A program made the position numbers and the translations under genes. Positions 45,453 through 54,135 of a DNA stretch of 64,000 nucleotides are shown one piece after another (within the stretch, counting starts at the first letter, position 1; the number at the start of each line of letters is the position of its first letter). Location: assembly GCF_000429245.1 (NCBI RefSeq), contig NZ_AUBM01000006.1:409794-473793 (forward strand), read 5' to 3'. Origin of the DNA: Schaalia georgiae DSM 6843 (lineage in GTDB: Bacteria > Actinomycetota > Actinomycetes > Actinomycetales > Actinomycetaceae). The notes under the pieces were generated by a model. It saw only the letters and a program-made list of their open reading frames with translations. It searched no databases and was not told where the DNA came from.

Positions 45453-46085
45453 ATGAGACGAACAGCTGAGGACGCGGCCAAGACCCGCGTCGCGCTGCTG
45501 GAAGCGGCGCTGATGTCCTTCGAGGAGAAGGGGTGGAGGGGGGCGACGTTCGAGCACATCGCCGAACGAGCGGGCGTGACGCGGGGCGCGTTGCACCATC
45601 ACTTCCGCGACAAGCGGACCCTGTTGGTGGAAGCACTCGAATGGGGCTGGTCCGACTACGGCCAGCGCCTATTCGATACGGTCAGCCCCGCCACTGGCGA
45701 TACCGGCAGTGCCGACGACGAGACTGTCGCACTCGATGAGCGGGCGCATCGCGCAGTCGAAGAACTGCTCGCGCGCTTCGTGCGACTCATCACCGGCGAC
45801 CGGGCGTTCAGGGCCCTGGCCTCGACGACGGTACTGGTCGCGCCCCAAGCATTCGAACACTACGACAAGGGCGACGCGCTCAACGACTGGCGTGAGCGCA
45901 TCGAGGGGATCGTCGCCTCCCGCAGGGGCGCGACCAACGTCGCACCACGGGACATCGCGGGCCTCGTCCTCGTACTGCTCCAGGGGTTCACCGTAGCTGC
46001 GGTGACCCGACCCGATGACATTCCGCAACCCGACCGGCTCGACGCCACGATGGCGGCACTGGTGAAGGGGTTGCTTGAAACATGA
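45453..46085 (+). CDS. TetR/AcrR family repressor
   Basis: 210 residues. N-terminal HTH of the TetR type: RVALLEAALMSFEEKGWRG, then FEHIAERAGVTRGALHHHF and a DKRTLLVEAL helix. The C-terminal ligand domain is of the MAATS/AcrR type. The 30 bases before the ATG are unusually AT-rich with several ACAT/ATGT words. It lies 9 bp upstream of an MFS exporter gene and probably controls it in response to a ligand. Confidence 0.9.
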   Translation: MRRTAEDAAKTRVALLEAALMSFEEKGWRGATFEHIAERAGVTRGALHHHFRDKRTLLVEALEWGWSDYGQRLFDTVSPATGDTGSADDETVALDERAHRAVEELLARFVRLITGDRAFRALASTTVLVAPQAFEHYDKGDALNDWRERIEGIVASRRGATNVAPRDIAGLVLVLLQGFTVAAVTRPDDIPQPDRLDATMAALVKGLLET

Positions 46086-46094
46086 AAGAACCAC

Positions 46095-47360
46095 ATGACC
46101 ACCAATACGACCACCAACGATCCGCGCCCCGACGGCGCGGCCCCCGACGACGGCGCGCTTCTCCGCACAACTCCCGCCCGGGCGACTGCCGTCTCCGGGG
46201 CGATCCTCTTCACTGACATGCTGCTCCAGGGCCTGGCGATCCCAGTTCTGCCACTGCTGCCCGCCGTGGTGGAGCGGGGAGCCGCCGCGACTGGCATCCT
46301 CTTCGCCTCCTACGCCGTGGCGATGGTGATCGCCACGCTCTTCGCCGGTCGCATGGTCGACCGGCGTGGGAGCAAGGGGCTGCTCGTGGCCGGCGTCATC
46401 GTCCTAGCGATCGCCACTCTCCTGTTCGCAACCGGCGGCCCCTACTGGCTACTGCTGACAGCGCGTTTCGCGCAGGGCTTGGCCGGCGGCGTCGCATGGG
46501 TCGCGGCCCTTTCCCTGATCGCCGCATCGACTGGCTTCGACGAACGGGGCCAGATGATGGGCATCGCGATGTCGACCGTGACCCTCGGCGTGCTCGTCGG
46601 CCCACCCCTGGCCGGCTTCCTGGTCGACGCCCTCGGACCGGCTTCCCCGTTCCTGGTCGCCACTGCCGTCGCACTCGCCGACCTCGTTGCACTGTTGGTT
46701 CTGATCCCAGGCTCGCCCCGACGCGCCGACGACACGGCCGGCCCCCTCGCGGTGCTGCGCGTGCCCGGTTCTGCATCCATCGTGACCACCATCGCCATCG
46801 GCGCGGCGGTCCTCGCAGCAGTGGAGCCGGTTCTGCCGGCCCACCTCGGGACGCGGGCATCCACCACAGCCATCGGCGTCCTTTTCGGCGTCGCTGCGCT
46901 GGCGGGCATCATCGCCAACCCGATCGTGGGGCGGTTCGTGGCATCGACGAGCCCCCGTCTGCTCATTGGAATCGGCGTCGTCGCGGCCGGTGCTGCGCTG
47001 GTGGTGCTCGGCCGCTCGACCGGAGTCTGGGAAGCCGGGGTCGGCATGAGCCTGCTCGGCCTGTCCTCAGCCCTGCTGCTCGCCCCGGCCACCACCTTGA
47101 TCAGCGAACAGGGGTTCAGGTCGGACCCGCCCACGTTGGGCGGCTCCTTCGCCCTGTACAACCTCGCCTACGCCACGGGACTGGCGATCGGCCCACTGTT
47201 GACGGGCTTCGGCGTGCAGCAGACCGGGTTCGCCACGGCGATGGTGATTGCCGCCGTCGTGCTCGCCGCTCTCGGCGGCGGTGCCCTGACGCGCCTGCCC
47301 ACCGGATGGGCCGCCGAGCGCGCCTCCACCACCGCTCGCGCAGACGGAACCCGTGCGTGA
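46095..47360 (+). CDS. MFS transporter
   Basis: 421 residues and 12 predicted helices. The motif-A loop between helices 2 and 3 reads AGRMVDRRGSKGLLVAG; the second half has ANPIVGRFVASTSPR in the equivalent position. A Thr/Asn/Pro-rich cytosolic leader of about 25 residues precedes helix 1. It is most like DHA1-type drug efflux proteins, supported by the linked TetR gene; substrate unknown. GC3 is a little lower than in neighbouring genes, consistent with later acquisition. Confidence 0.9.
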   Translation: MTTNTTTNDPRPDGAAPDDGALLRTTPARATAVSGAILFTDMLLQGLAIPVLPLLPAVVERGAAATGILFASYAVAMVIATLFAGRMVDRRGSKGLLVAGVIVLAIATLLFATGGPYWLLLTARFAQGLAGGVAWVAALSLIAASTGFDERGQMMGIAMSTVTLGVLVGPPLAGFLVDALGPASPFLVATAVALADLVALLVLIPGSPRRADDTAGPLAVLRVPGSASIVTTIAIGAAVLAAVEPVLPAHLGTRASTTAIGVLFGVAALAGIIANPIVGRFVASTSPRLLIGIGVVAAGAALVVLGRSTGVWEAGVGMSLLGLSSALLLAPATTLISEQGFRSDPPTLGGSFALYNLAYATGLAIGPLLTGFGVQQTGFATAMVIAAVVLAALGGGALTRLPTGWAAERASTTARADGTRA

Positions 47361-47373
47361 CACTACGCACTCA

Positions 47374-47411
47374 AGTGCGCCCCCGCCCGTCGATCAGGGC
47401 GGGGGCGCACT
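47374..47411 (+). terminator. Terminator of the TetR/MFS unit
   Basis: A perfect 15-bp stem, AGTGCGCCCCCGCCC paired with 47397-47411 around an 8-base loop, 13 bp after the stop. Confidence 0.85.
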
Positions 47412-47419
47412 CGGATCCG

Positions 47420-47452
47420 GGGGCGGTGGGCGGCGACTAGGCACTACGAGGC
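47420..47452. repeat. 33-bp direct repeat, right copy
   Basis: Identical to 45041-45073; similarity continues weakly to CAGTGCCG further on in both. Here it belongs to no gene, so it is the displaced 3' end of the membrane gene at 44387. Confidence 0.88.
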
Positions 47453-47485
47453 ACGGGCCGCCGCCCGCCCAGTGCCGCTCCCCGC

Positions 47486-48496
47486 TCAGTCCGCATCCGT
47501 TGAGGCGCCTGGCGGGACCGGGCCACCGCCCCATTCCCCGCTCCCCTCTTCCGCTCCGTCCTGCGGGCAGTCCGACGGCCCCTGGGGAGGGCCGTCCGAG
47601 CGCCCCGCACTGCCGTCGAGGCGCTGGACGTGGAGTGTGAGGCGTGCGACCGCGCGGCGCAACTGGGCGACCTCCCTGGCGAGGGCGGCGGTGTCCGGAC
47701 CAACGCCATCCCCCACGACGCCCGCTCCGCCAACACCGGCCCGCGCCCTGTCATCGGCCCCGCGGCCCCACGGCGTTCCGCCCACACTGGCCCGCGCGGC
47801 GCCGAGGACGTTCCCGGGCGTGTGATCCGGCCCGCGCGCTGCCTGTTCCGCGTCGTCGCGGACCCGCTCGACGATCCACGAGGAGAACAGGCCCGTGACC
47901 ACGCCGAGCAGCGCTATGCCGAAGAACATGAAACCTGTGGCGACGATCCTCCCGGTGGGGGTGACCGGGGAGATGTCCCCGTAGCCGACGGTGGTGACCG
48001 TGACCAGCGACCACCACAGGGCTCGGCCGACGTCGGTGATGAGGGCGCCCTGCGCGTGCCGTTCCGCTTGGAGGACCGCGAGCGCCCCCATCCACACGAG
48101 CAGGACGGACAGCCCACCCGTGTACAGGACGAGGCGCCCCCGGAAAGTGGTTTCCGCGCGGCGCTGGAAAACGCGGAACGCCGCGAGTATCCGCACGAGG
48201 CGCAGCGGCCGCAGCGCGGGCAGCACCACGGATGCGAAGTCCAGCATATTGTGGCGCAGCCAGTGCCATCTGCGGGGCGCGGTGGCCAGTCGGGCAGCGA
48301 AGTCCACGGCGAAGAGCGCCCAACAGCAGTCGAGGACCACCTCGTGGCCGCTCCCCTCCCCGGAGTCGGTGAGGACCTCGGCGGAGTAGACGGCCAAGAA
48401 GACGACGGCGATCGCGATCATCGGCCATTCAGTGAGGCGCTCCCACCTCTTGTGGAGCCCCTCACGCGAATCAGGATCTTTCGTGGGGCGCGTCAT
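47486..48496 (-). CDS. Voltage-gated-type potassium channel
   Basis: 336 residues. A six-helix ion-transport domain with an arginine-bearing S4-like helix (LRPLRLVRILAAFRVF), a pore helix and the K+ selectivity filter TVTTVGYGDISP, then the last helix ATGFMFFGIALLGVVTGLF. The C-terminal 120 residues are a Gly/Ala/Asp-rich region with a short predicted coiled coil (LAREVAQLRRAVARLTLHVQ). Start is probably the ATG at 48496; the ATG at 48511 is an alternative five codons upstream. Divergent from the DUF4956 operon. Confidence 0.88.
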   Translation of the reverse strand: MTRPTKDPDSREGLHKRWERLTEWPMIAIAVVFLAVYSAEVLTDSGEGSGHEVVLDCCWALFAVDFAARLATAPRRWHWLRHNMLDFASVVLPALRPLRLVRILAAFRVFQRRAETTFRGRLVLYTGGLSVLLVWMGALAVLQAERHAQGALITDVGRALWWSLVTVTTVGYGDISPVTPTGRIVATGFMFFGIALLGVVTGLFSSWIVERVRDDAEQAARGPDHTPGNVLGAARASVGGTPWGRGADDRARAGVGGAGVVGDGVGPDTAALAREVAQLRRAVARLTLHVQRLDGSAGRSDGPPQGPSDCPQDGAEEGSGEWGGGPVPPGASTDAD

Positions 48497-48533
48497 TCCC
48501 CTATTGTGCATCGCTTCACGATCAGATGGAATA

Positions 48534-48587
48534 CCCAGAAAGTCCCAAAAGTCGCCCAGAAACAATCCAGGGATCTCCCAGAAATGA
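48534..48587 (+). promoter_or_regulatory. Five direct repeats at 10-11-bp period upstream of the DUF4956 operon
   Basis: CCCAGAAA at 48534, CCCAAAA at 48544, CCCAGAAA at 48555, TCCAGGGA at 48566 and CCCAGAAA at 48577. Helical-turn spacing of short direct repeats is the signature of OmpR-type or SARP-like activators. The array lies between the divergent K+ channel and DUF4956 genes, 48 bp before the latter's ATG. Confidence 0.8.
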
Positions 48588-48634
48588 GTGGAGTAATTAA
48601 TCGTAATCAAAATGTTACCTACGGAGGAGCGCCA

Positions 48635-49267
48635 ATGAGCACCTTGCAGATGATCGGCATCGACCTCGCGGCCATGCTCGTCCTCGTTTTCGGACTCTAC
48701 TTCCCCCGCCACCGCCGCTCCGACCTGGTCGCCGCCTTCCTCGGTGTGAACGTCGGCGTGCTCGCGGTGGCGACGGTCCTGGCCAATTCGACAGTGAGCG
48801 CGGGCCTGGGCTTGGGGCTCTTCGGCGTCCTCTCCATCATCCGCCTGCGCTCGGACCAGATCTCGCAAACGGAGATCGCCTACTACTTCGCCGCCCTGTC
48901 GATCGGACTGCTGTCGGGCATGACCACCCAGGCCACGCCCCTGCTGCTCGGGCTCATCGCCCTCATACTGGGCGCCCTGGCACTGGGCGACTCGACACTG
49001 GTCTTCGGCCGCTACACGACGCAAACCGTCCAACTGGACAGCGCGATCGCCGACCAGGACGCCCTCGCTGCCGCCCTCGAGGAGCGCCTGGGGGCCTCCG
49101 TGGTCGCGACCAGGGTCATCAAGCTCGACCTCGTCAACGACCTCACTCTGGTCGATGTGCGCACGAGGCAGTCGCGCGGGAAAAGCGCTGCGACGGCCCC
49201 CCGCCACGGCGCCGCGTCCCGCACCGCCGACGACGCCCAGTCGCCCGCCCACGCCACGGCCGCGTAG
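48635..49267 (+). CDS. DUF4956 membrane protein
   Basis: 210 residues. Four to five hydrophobic helices in the first 125 residues contain the family block LFGVLSIIRLRSDQISQTEIAYYF (halves LFGVLSIIRLRSDQI and TEIAYYF), followed by a cytosolic domain with LGASVVATRVIKLDLVNDLTLVDV split as GASVVATRVIKLDLVNDL and a basic tail. DUF4956 proteins are regularly encoded with VTC-domain polyphosphate polymerases. ATG at 48635 has GGAGGAG. Confidence 0.88.
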   Translation: MSTLQMIGIDLAAMLVLVFGLYFPRHRRSDLVAAFLGVNVGVLAVATVLANSTVSAGLGLGLFGVLSIIRLRSDQISQTEIAYYFAALSIGLLSGMTTQATPLLLGLIALILGALALGDSTLVFGRYTTQTVQLDSAIADQDALAAALEERLGASVVATRVIKLDLVNDLTLVDVRTRQSRGKSAATAPRHGAASRTADDAQSPAHATAA

Positions 49268-49313
49268 GCCGGCCCCGCGAAGAGGAGTGGCCCCACAAGA
49301 AGGAGGAGAAGCA

Positions 49314-50105
49314 ATGCCCACCACCCGCACCCGCGTCGTGCCGCGCGCCCTCGCACCCATCGGCCTCGGGGACCTCAATAAACGCGCCGCCCTGCTCACC
49401 CGCGTCGACCGCAAGTACGTCTTGGGGCTCGAGGAGGCCCGCAGGATCCTGGCACTGGTCGACCCGGCCTCGCGCCTGCTGAGCATCGACGGGCTTGACG
49501 TGTCCGCCTACTCCACCACCTACTACGACACGCCCGGGCTGGACGCGTTCACCATGACCGCGCGCCCCCGCAGGCGCCGCTTCAAAGTGCGCACCCGCCG
49601 CTACGTGGACTCCGGCCAGGCGTTCCTCGAGGTCAAGACCCGTGGCCCGCGCGGCACCACTATTAAAGAACGTCAGCGGATCGCGCCCCACGAGGCGGGA
49701 AGGCCCCTGACCGCCGCCCGCCGGGGGTGGGTGGCCGCCCGCCTCGAACGGGTGGGCCGCCCCGAGGCGGCCCAGGAAGTGGAACCAGTGCTGCGGGGAT
49801 CCTACTCGCGGTCCACGCTGTTGTTGCCCGGGGGCCGGGCGCGGGCCACCATCGACTCCGACCTCGCGTGGGCGGCGCTGGACCCCCAGGGGCGCCCGGC
49901 GCGCACGCTGGCGCGCCCCGACCTCGTCATCATCGAGACGAAGGGGACCGCCACCCCCTCGTACCTCGACCACCTCCTGTGGTGCAATGGACACAGACCC
50001 ACCAGGATTTCGAAATACGCGACGGCCATGGCCGCGCTCCACGAAGAGCTGCCCACCAACCGGTGGAACCGCGTCCTCACCCGGCACTTCGGGCTCGCAG
50101 CCTGA
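49314..50105 (+). CDS. VTC-domain polyphosphate polymerase-like protein
   Basis: 263 residues forming one VTC tunnel domain. Basic and acidic tunnel motifs are present in order: RVDRKYVL, YYDTPGLDAF, RRFKVRTRRY, FLEVKTRGPRG, then TIDSDLAW and VIIETKG. Yeast Vtc4 uses this fold to make polyphosphate from ATP; bacterial homologues beside DUF4956 are assumed to do similar chemistry. ATG at 49314 with AGGAGGAG. Second gene of the operon (47-bp gap). Confidence 0.9.
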   Translation: MPTTRTRVVPRALAPIGLGDLNKRAALLTRVDRKYVLGLEEARRILALVDPASRLLSIDGLDVSAYSTTYYDTPGLDAFTMTARPRRRRFKVRTRRYVDSGQAFLEVKTRGPRGTTIKERQRIAPHEAGRPLTAARRGWVAARLERVGRPEAAQEVEPVLRGSYSRSTLLLPGGRARATIDSDLAWAALDPQGRPARTLARPDLVIIETKGTATPSYLDHLLWCNGHRPTRISKYATAMAALHEELPTNRWNRVLTRHFGLAA

Positions 50106-50124
50106 CTGAGAGGAAGACACGCCC

Positions 50125-52056
50125 ATGAAAACCTTGAAACCAGTATTCACCCCAGCCCGGGCGCTCGGCGCCGTCGCCCTCGTCTCCGCACTCGCCCTCG
50201 GCGCATGCTCACCGGGTTCGAATGGCCAGGCGAGCGGCGCGGCCACCACGACGACCGCATCGGCTTCCGCAACGGGCGACGGCGACACGACCGCACCGCC
50301 GACGGCCGCCGAGGCGCTGGCCGCGAACGCGAAGGCCTCCCACGTGGAAGACTCCGACTGGTCCGCCTCAAACGCGGTCGACGTGGCGCTCAGCGGAGGC
50401 GGCGCGACCAGTTCCTCGGACGGAGTGTCCAGCGCCGACGGGACCGTCACCATTTCGAAGGCGGGGGTCTACCGCCTCACCGGCTCCCTCAGCGGGAAGG
50501 TCGTCGTGGCCGCCGGGGACGAGGACCGCGTCGTGCTGATCCTCGACAACGCGACCATCGCCTCGTCATCCGGAGCGGCGATCGAAGCGACCTCCGGCGA
50601 CGACCTGGTGCTCTCCCTGGTGGGCAGCTCGACCGTGACCGACGGCGCCTACGAGGCGGACGCCAAGGCGAACGCCGCGGTCTACGCGGACATGGACCTC
50701 ACCATCACGGGGTCGGGGTCGCTGTCCGTCACCTCTGGCGCCTCCGATGCGATCACCTCGAAGGACGACCTGTACGTCGCCTCGGGCACGGTCACGGCCA
50801 CCGCCTCGGACGACGGCCTGCGGGGCAAGGACTCCCTCACCATCGCGGGCGGCGAGGTGACGGTGGCCTCGGGCGGGGACGCCCTCAAGTCGGACCAGGA
50901 CTCCGATGAGACGAAGGGCTACATCGCCATCACCGGCGGAACGGTGAGGGCCGTCACCGATGGGGACGGCATCGCGGCGGAAACGGACGCCATCATCACG
51001 GGCGGCTCCGTCGACATCACAAGCGGCGGCGGGGCGGCGGCCGGAGAACCGGCCTCCGGCTCGGCCAAGGGCATCAAGGCGGGGACCTACGTCCTCACGG
51101 GCGGCTCCCCCACCGTGACCGTGGACTCCGGGGACGACGCCATCCACTCCGACGGCGCGCTGCGCCTGGGCGGGGGCACGATCTCCGCCTCGTCGGGAGA
51201 CGACGGCGCGCACGCGGAGGTCGCGGCGGTCCTGGACGGCGCGGACCTCACGGTCACACGGTCCACCGAGGCCCTCGAGGGCGGCCTGATCACGGTGTCC
51301 GCGGGGAAGGTCGACCTCACCAGCACCGATGACGGCGTCAACGCCTCCGGTTCGACCACCGTCGAGGCGGGGCTGGCCGCGAAGGAGGAGTCGGACTCAT
51401 CGACCGCGTCGTCGCAGCCGGCTTCGCCGGACGGCAGGGGCACCATGGAGGACACCGGCGAGCAGCTCACCATCACGGGCGGAGTCCTCACGGTGAACGC
51501 CGATGGCGACGGCTTGGACTCGAACGGCTCGCTCACCATCAGCGGCGGCACAGTCACCGTCTACGGCCCGAGCGCCGGGGCGAACAGCGCGCTGGACTCC
51601 AACGGCGCGATGACCATCACGGGCGGCACCGTCATGGCGGTGTCCACGAACGAGATGGTGGAGACCCCGACCTCCACGGACGGCCAGGGCTGGGTGAGCG
51701 CCGCGGTCACCGGCGCCGCGGGGGACGCCGTGACGGTCGCGGACTCGTCGGGCACGGTACTCGGCTCGTTCACGTCGCCCAAGGCGTTCGGGAACGTCAT
51801 ATTCTCCGCGCCGGGCATGACGAACGGCTCCACCTACACGGTGACCGCGGGCTCCAACACCGCCGAGGCGACCGCCGGTCAAGGCGGGGTCGGTCCGGGC
51901 CGGCCCGGTGGCCCAGGGGGTCCGGGCGGACAGCCCGGGGCACCGGGAGCACCGGGAGGGCCGGGGGCGCCGGGTGGCGAGCCGCCTGCGGGGAATCCGC
52001 TTGAGCCGCCCAGTGATGGCGCTGTCCTGCCGACGCAGCCGCCGTCACTCAGCTGA
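50125..52056 (+). CDS. Lipoprotein with DUF4353-type carbohydrate-binding repeats
   Basis: 643 residues. Lipoprotein signal with lipobox ALGAC (Cys28), a Thr/Ser/Ala linker, then a beta-helix-like array of short repeats such as LTITGGVLTVNADGDGLDSN and GGTVTVYG that match the DUF4353/carbohydrate-binding family, and a C-terminal collagen-like tail of GPG, GAPG and GQPG triplets (about 580-625). It should sit outside the membrane. Position behind DUF4956 and VTC is the recurrent trio in which the third protein is CotH-like or carbohydrate-binding; its role with polyphosphate or spore-coat-like kinases is not known here. Confidence 0.85.
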   Translation: MKTLKPVFTPARALGAVALVSALALGACSPGSNGQASGAATTTTASASATGDGDTTAPPTAAEALAANAKASHVEDSDWSASNAVDVALSGGGATSSSDGVSSADGTVTISKAGVYRLTGSLSGKVVVAAGDEDRVVLILDNATIASSSGAAIEATSGDDLVLSLVGSSTVTDGAYEADAKANAAVYADMDLTITGSGSLSVTSGASDAITSKDDLYVASGTVTATASDDGLRGKDSLTIAGGEVTVASGGDALKSDQDSDETKGYIAITGGTVRAVTDGDGIAAETDAIITGGSVDITSGGGAAAGEPASGSAKGIKAGTYVLTGGSPTVTVDSGDDAIHSDGALRLGGGTISASSGDDGAHAEVAAVLDGADLTVTRSTEALEGGLITVSAGKVDLTSTDDGVNASGSTTVEAGLAAKEESDSSTASSQPASPDGRGTMEDTGEQLTITGGVLTVNADGDGLDSNGSLTISGGTVTVYGPSAGANSALDSNGAMTITGGTVMAVSTNEMVETPTSTDGQGWVSAAVTGAAGDAVTVADSSGTVLGSFTSPKAFGNVIFSAPGMTNGSTYTVTAGSNTAEATAGQGGVGPGRPGGPGGPGGQPGAPGAPGGPGAPGGEPPAGNPLEPPSDGAVLPTQPPSLS

Positions 52057-52300
52057 CAGGCACAGAGCGGCCGTCGGCCGGTCCGGCGCCTGTCCGGATG
52101 AGAGCAGCCGACTGCCTGCCGGTCCGGGCACGGATCGACTGTCGGCCGACCCGGGCATCCGGTTCCGCGCGACCTGCCGGTCCGGACACCCGGTTCCGCG
52201 CGACCAGCCGCCTCGGCCTGGATGCGCCTCCGGCGAACGCTCCGGCCAACGGTCCGGACACAGCCCCGGCTCGCGCCCCCTCCCGGCCCCACCACGGGGC

Positions 52301-52388
52301 CCGGGAAGCGGGGCCTGGGCCGGGGCCGCCCGCACCCTCGGCATCGCTATCCCCAACGCCGGGAAGCGGGGCCTGGGCCGGGGCCGCC
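52301..52388. repeat. 30-bp direct repeat pair downstream of the lipoprotein gene
   Basis: 52301-52330 and 52359-52388 are identical (start CCGGGAAGCGGGGCC), offset 58. A second short repeat, CCGGTTCCGCGCGACC, occurs near 52159 and 52191. The 494-bp gap 52057-52550 otherwise holds only GC-rich DNA without a convincing gene, up to the operator array. Confidence 0.8.
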
Positions 52389-52447
52389 TCGTGCCCTGCG
52401 CGCGGAACGCCCTTGTTCCCCGAGCAGCCCTTCGCGAGGGACAACCT

Positions 52448-52521
52448 CTATGACATAGAAGCCCCCTCCTATGAGATAGAAACCGTCATCTATGAGATAG
52501 GAGCCTTCTCCTATGAGATAG
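52448..52521 (+). promoter_or_regulatory. Four CTATGAGATAG operators at exact 21-bp spacing
   Basis: CTATGACATAG at 52448 and CTATGAGATAG at 52469, 52490 and 52511: four inverted-repeat half-sites CTAT/ATAG around a 3-base centre, every 21 bp, ending 29 bp before the ATG of the AlbA_2 gene. The spacing puts all sites on one helix face. A degenerate fifth (GGATAG) overlaps the -10 region. Confidence 0.9.
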
Positions 52522-52538
52522 AAATGTGTCATAGCGGA

Positions 52539-52544
52539 TAGAAT
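52539..52544 (+). promoter_or_regulatory. Candidate -10 box for a leaderless AlbA_2 transcript
   Basis: TAGAAT lies 6 bases before the ATG at 52551 and no ribosome site is present, which fits a leaderless mRNA starting at or near the A of the start codon. It abuts the operator array. Confidence 0.5.
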
Positions 52545-52550
52545 GCCCCT

Positions 52551-54008
52551 ATGATCCAGACCCTCGAAGACCTCCAACTGGCGCTGGCGCAGATGGAACT
52601 CCACAGCGGTGACACCCTGTCCCTGGAGGCGAAGACGTTCTCCGAGTACTCGGCCAACGCCCTCGGCCCGACGCTCAGCGCCTTCGCGAACCTGCCCGGC
52701 GGAGGATCGATCCTACTAGGGGTCTCGGAGGATGACGGCGTGTCCGTCGTGGGCGTCGACGACGCGCACGCCCTCATCCAGAGCGCCGTCTCCCAGGCGC
52801 GCAACGGGTTCTCCACGGAGATCCGGGTCGAGGGCGGCGCGTTCGCCATCGACGGCAGAACGGTCGCGGTCCTCAACGTCAACGAGGTCCCCGCCAACGA
52901 GAAGCCCTGCCGTTGGAACAAGCGCAAGAAGTCCTACATCCGCCAGTACGACGGCGACTACGCGATGTCCCCGCAGGAGGAGCAGCAGCTCCTCCTGCGC
53001 CGCGGCCGCCCCAGGGAGGACTCCAAACCGGTCGACGGCTCCAGCAGGGCGGACCTCAACGCGGACCTGGTCGCCGCATTCACCGCCTCGGTCCGCCGCT
53101 CCACGTCGCGCATGGCCGATGTGGACGACGACGCGATCCTCTACCGCATGAACATCGTGACGGGCGACGGGCGGCTCACGACCGCCGGCTTGTACGCGCT
53201 GGGCGAGTACCCGCAGCGCCTGCTCCCGCATTTGACGCTGACTGCGGCCATCGAGGGGAGCGGCGGGGCTCGGGCGGTCAACCGACGGAACTTCGTCGGC
53301 CCGATCCCGGAGATCCTCGACGACACCCTCGACTGGGTCATGCGGAACGTGGATTCCGCGCAGGTGGTGACCTCCGGCGGCGTCGGGATCACGAACCCCT
53401 CTATGCCGGAGCTGGCCGTCCGCGAGGTGGTGACGAACGCCCTGGTCCACCGCGACCTTTCCGAGCCCGCCTCGGGCAAAGGGGTCGAGCTGCGCCTGGG
53501 GAACCGCGAGTTCCGGCTCACCAATCCGGGCGGCCTGTGGGGGGTCACCGTCGACCAGTTGGGCACGCAGAACAGCAAGTCCGCGGTCAACGAGTTCCTC
53601 TACACGATCTGCCAGAATGTGGAGTCCCGGCACGGCCGCGTCATTGAGGCCCTGGGCTCGGGCATCGCTGCCGCCCGCGACGCCCTGCGCGACGCGAACC
53701 TGGCCGAGCCCCGCTTCTTCGACAACGGCGTGTCCTTCACCGTCCTGTTCCCATCGTCGTCACTGCTGCCCGAATCGGATCTGGCATGGCTGGGCTCCCT
53801 GGGCGCCAGCGGGTTGTCCCACCGCCAGTCCCGCGCGCTGGTGGACATGCGCCACGGGACCGTGTTCACGAACTCCGCTTACCGGGCGCGCTTCGGTGTT
53901 GCGGCCGACGAGGCGCGGGCCGACTTGGCGGACCTGGTGCGCCGGGGCCTGGCGGAGCGGTCCGGCGAGCGGAGATGGGTGACGTACCGCCTGCCGTCCC
54001 GCCTATGA
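52551..54008 (+). CDS. AlbA_2/Schlafen-type ATP-binding regulator
   Basis: 485 residues. N-terminal AlbA_2 (Schlafen-like) domain (about 20-140): SLEAKTFSE, ALGPTLSAFANLPGGGSIL read as SAFANLPGGGSILLGVSED, and a RWNKRKKSYIRQYDGDY block. The C-terminal half carries the HATPase_c_4 region with LAVREVVTNALVHRDLS and LTNPGGLWGVT. Such proteins are usually DNA-binding transcription factors or defence-linked proteins. The unusual array of operators in its leader suggests it regulates itself. No partner gene downstream. Confidence 0.85.
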   Translation: MIQTLEDLQLALAQMELHSGDTLSLEAKTFSEYSANALGPTLSAFANLPGGGSILLGVSEDDGVSVVGVDDAHALIQSAVSQARNGFSTEIRVEGGAFAIDGRTVAVLNVNEVPANEKPCRWNKRKKSYIRQYDGDYAMSPQEEQQLLLRRGRPREDSKPVDGSSRADLNADLVAAFTASVRRSTSRMADVDDDAILYRMNIVTGDGRLTTAGLYALGEYPQRLLPHLTLTAAIEGSGGARAVNRRNFVGPIPEILDDTLDWVMRNVDSAQVVTSGGVGITNPSMPELAVREVVTNALVHRDLSEPASGKGVELRLGNREFRLTNPGGLWGVTVDQLGTQNSKSAVNEFLYTICQNVESRHGRVIEALGSGIAAARDALRDANLAEPRFFDNGVSFTVLFPSSSLLPESDLAWLGSLGASGLSHRQSRALVDMRHGTVFTNSAYRARFGVAADEARADLADLVRRGLAERSGERRWVTYRLPSRL

Positions 54009-54135
54009 GCGGTTCCGAATAACGCGGCCCGCGCCCTCCTACGCCAACGCGCGCAGCCAGGTCCGCAAGTCCGCCGCCCACGCCCTGCCCCCGGCCCGGC
54101 CCTGCCGACTACTCGCACGCGCCCAGCCCGCCCCC

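Noticed and set aside
45062..47419. Integrative element with its own recombinase
   Set aside because: The 33-bp repeats look like attachment sites, but only TetR and MFS genes lie between them; no integrase, transposase or excisionase was found there.
52448..52521. CRISPR-like array
   Set aside because: The 21-bp period consists of an 11-bp inverted repeat and 10-bp spacers with no unique spacer content and no cas genes; it is an operator ladder.
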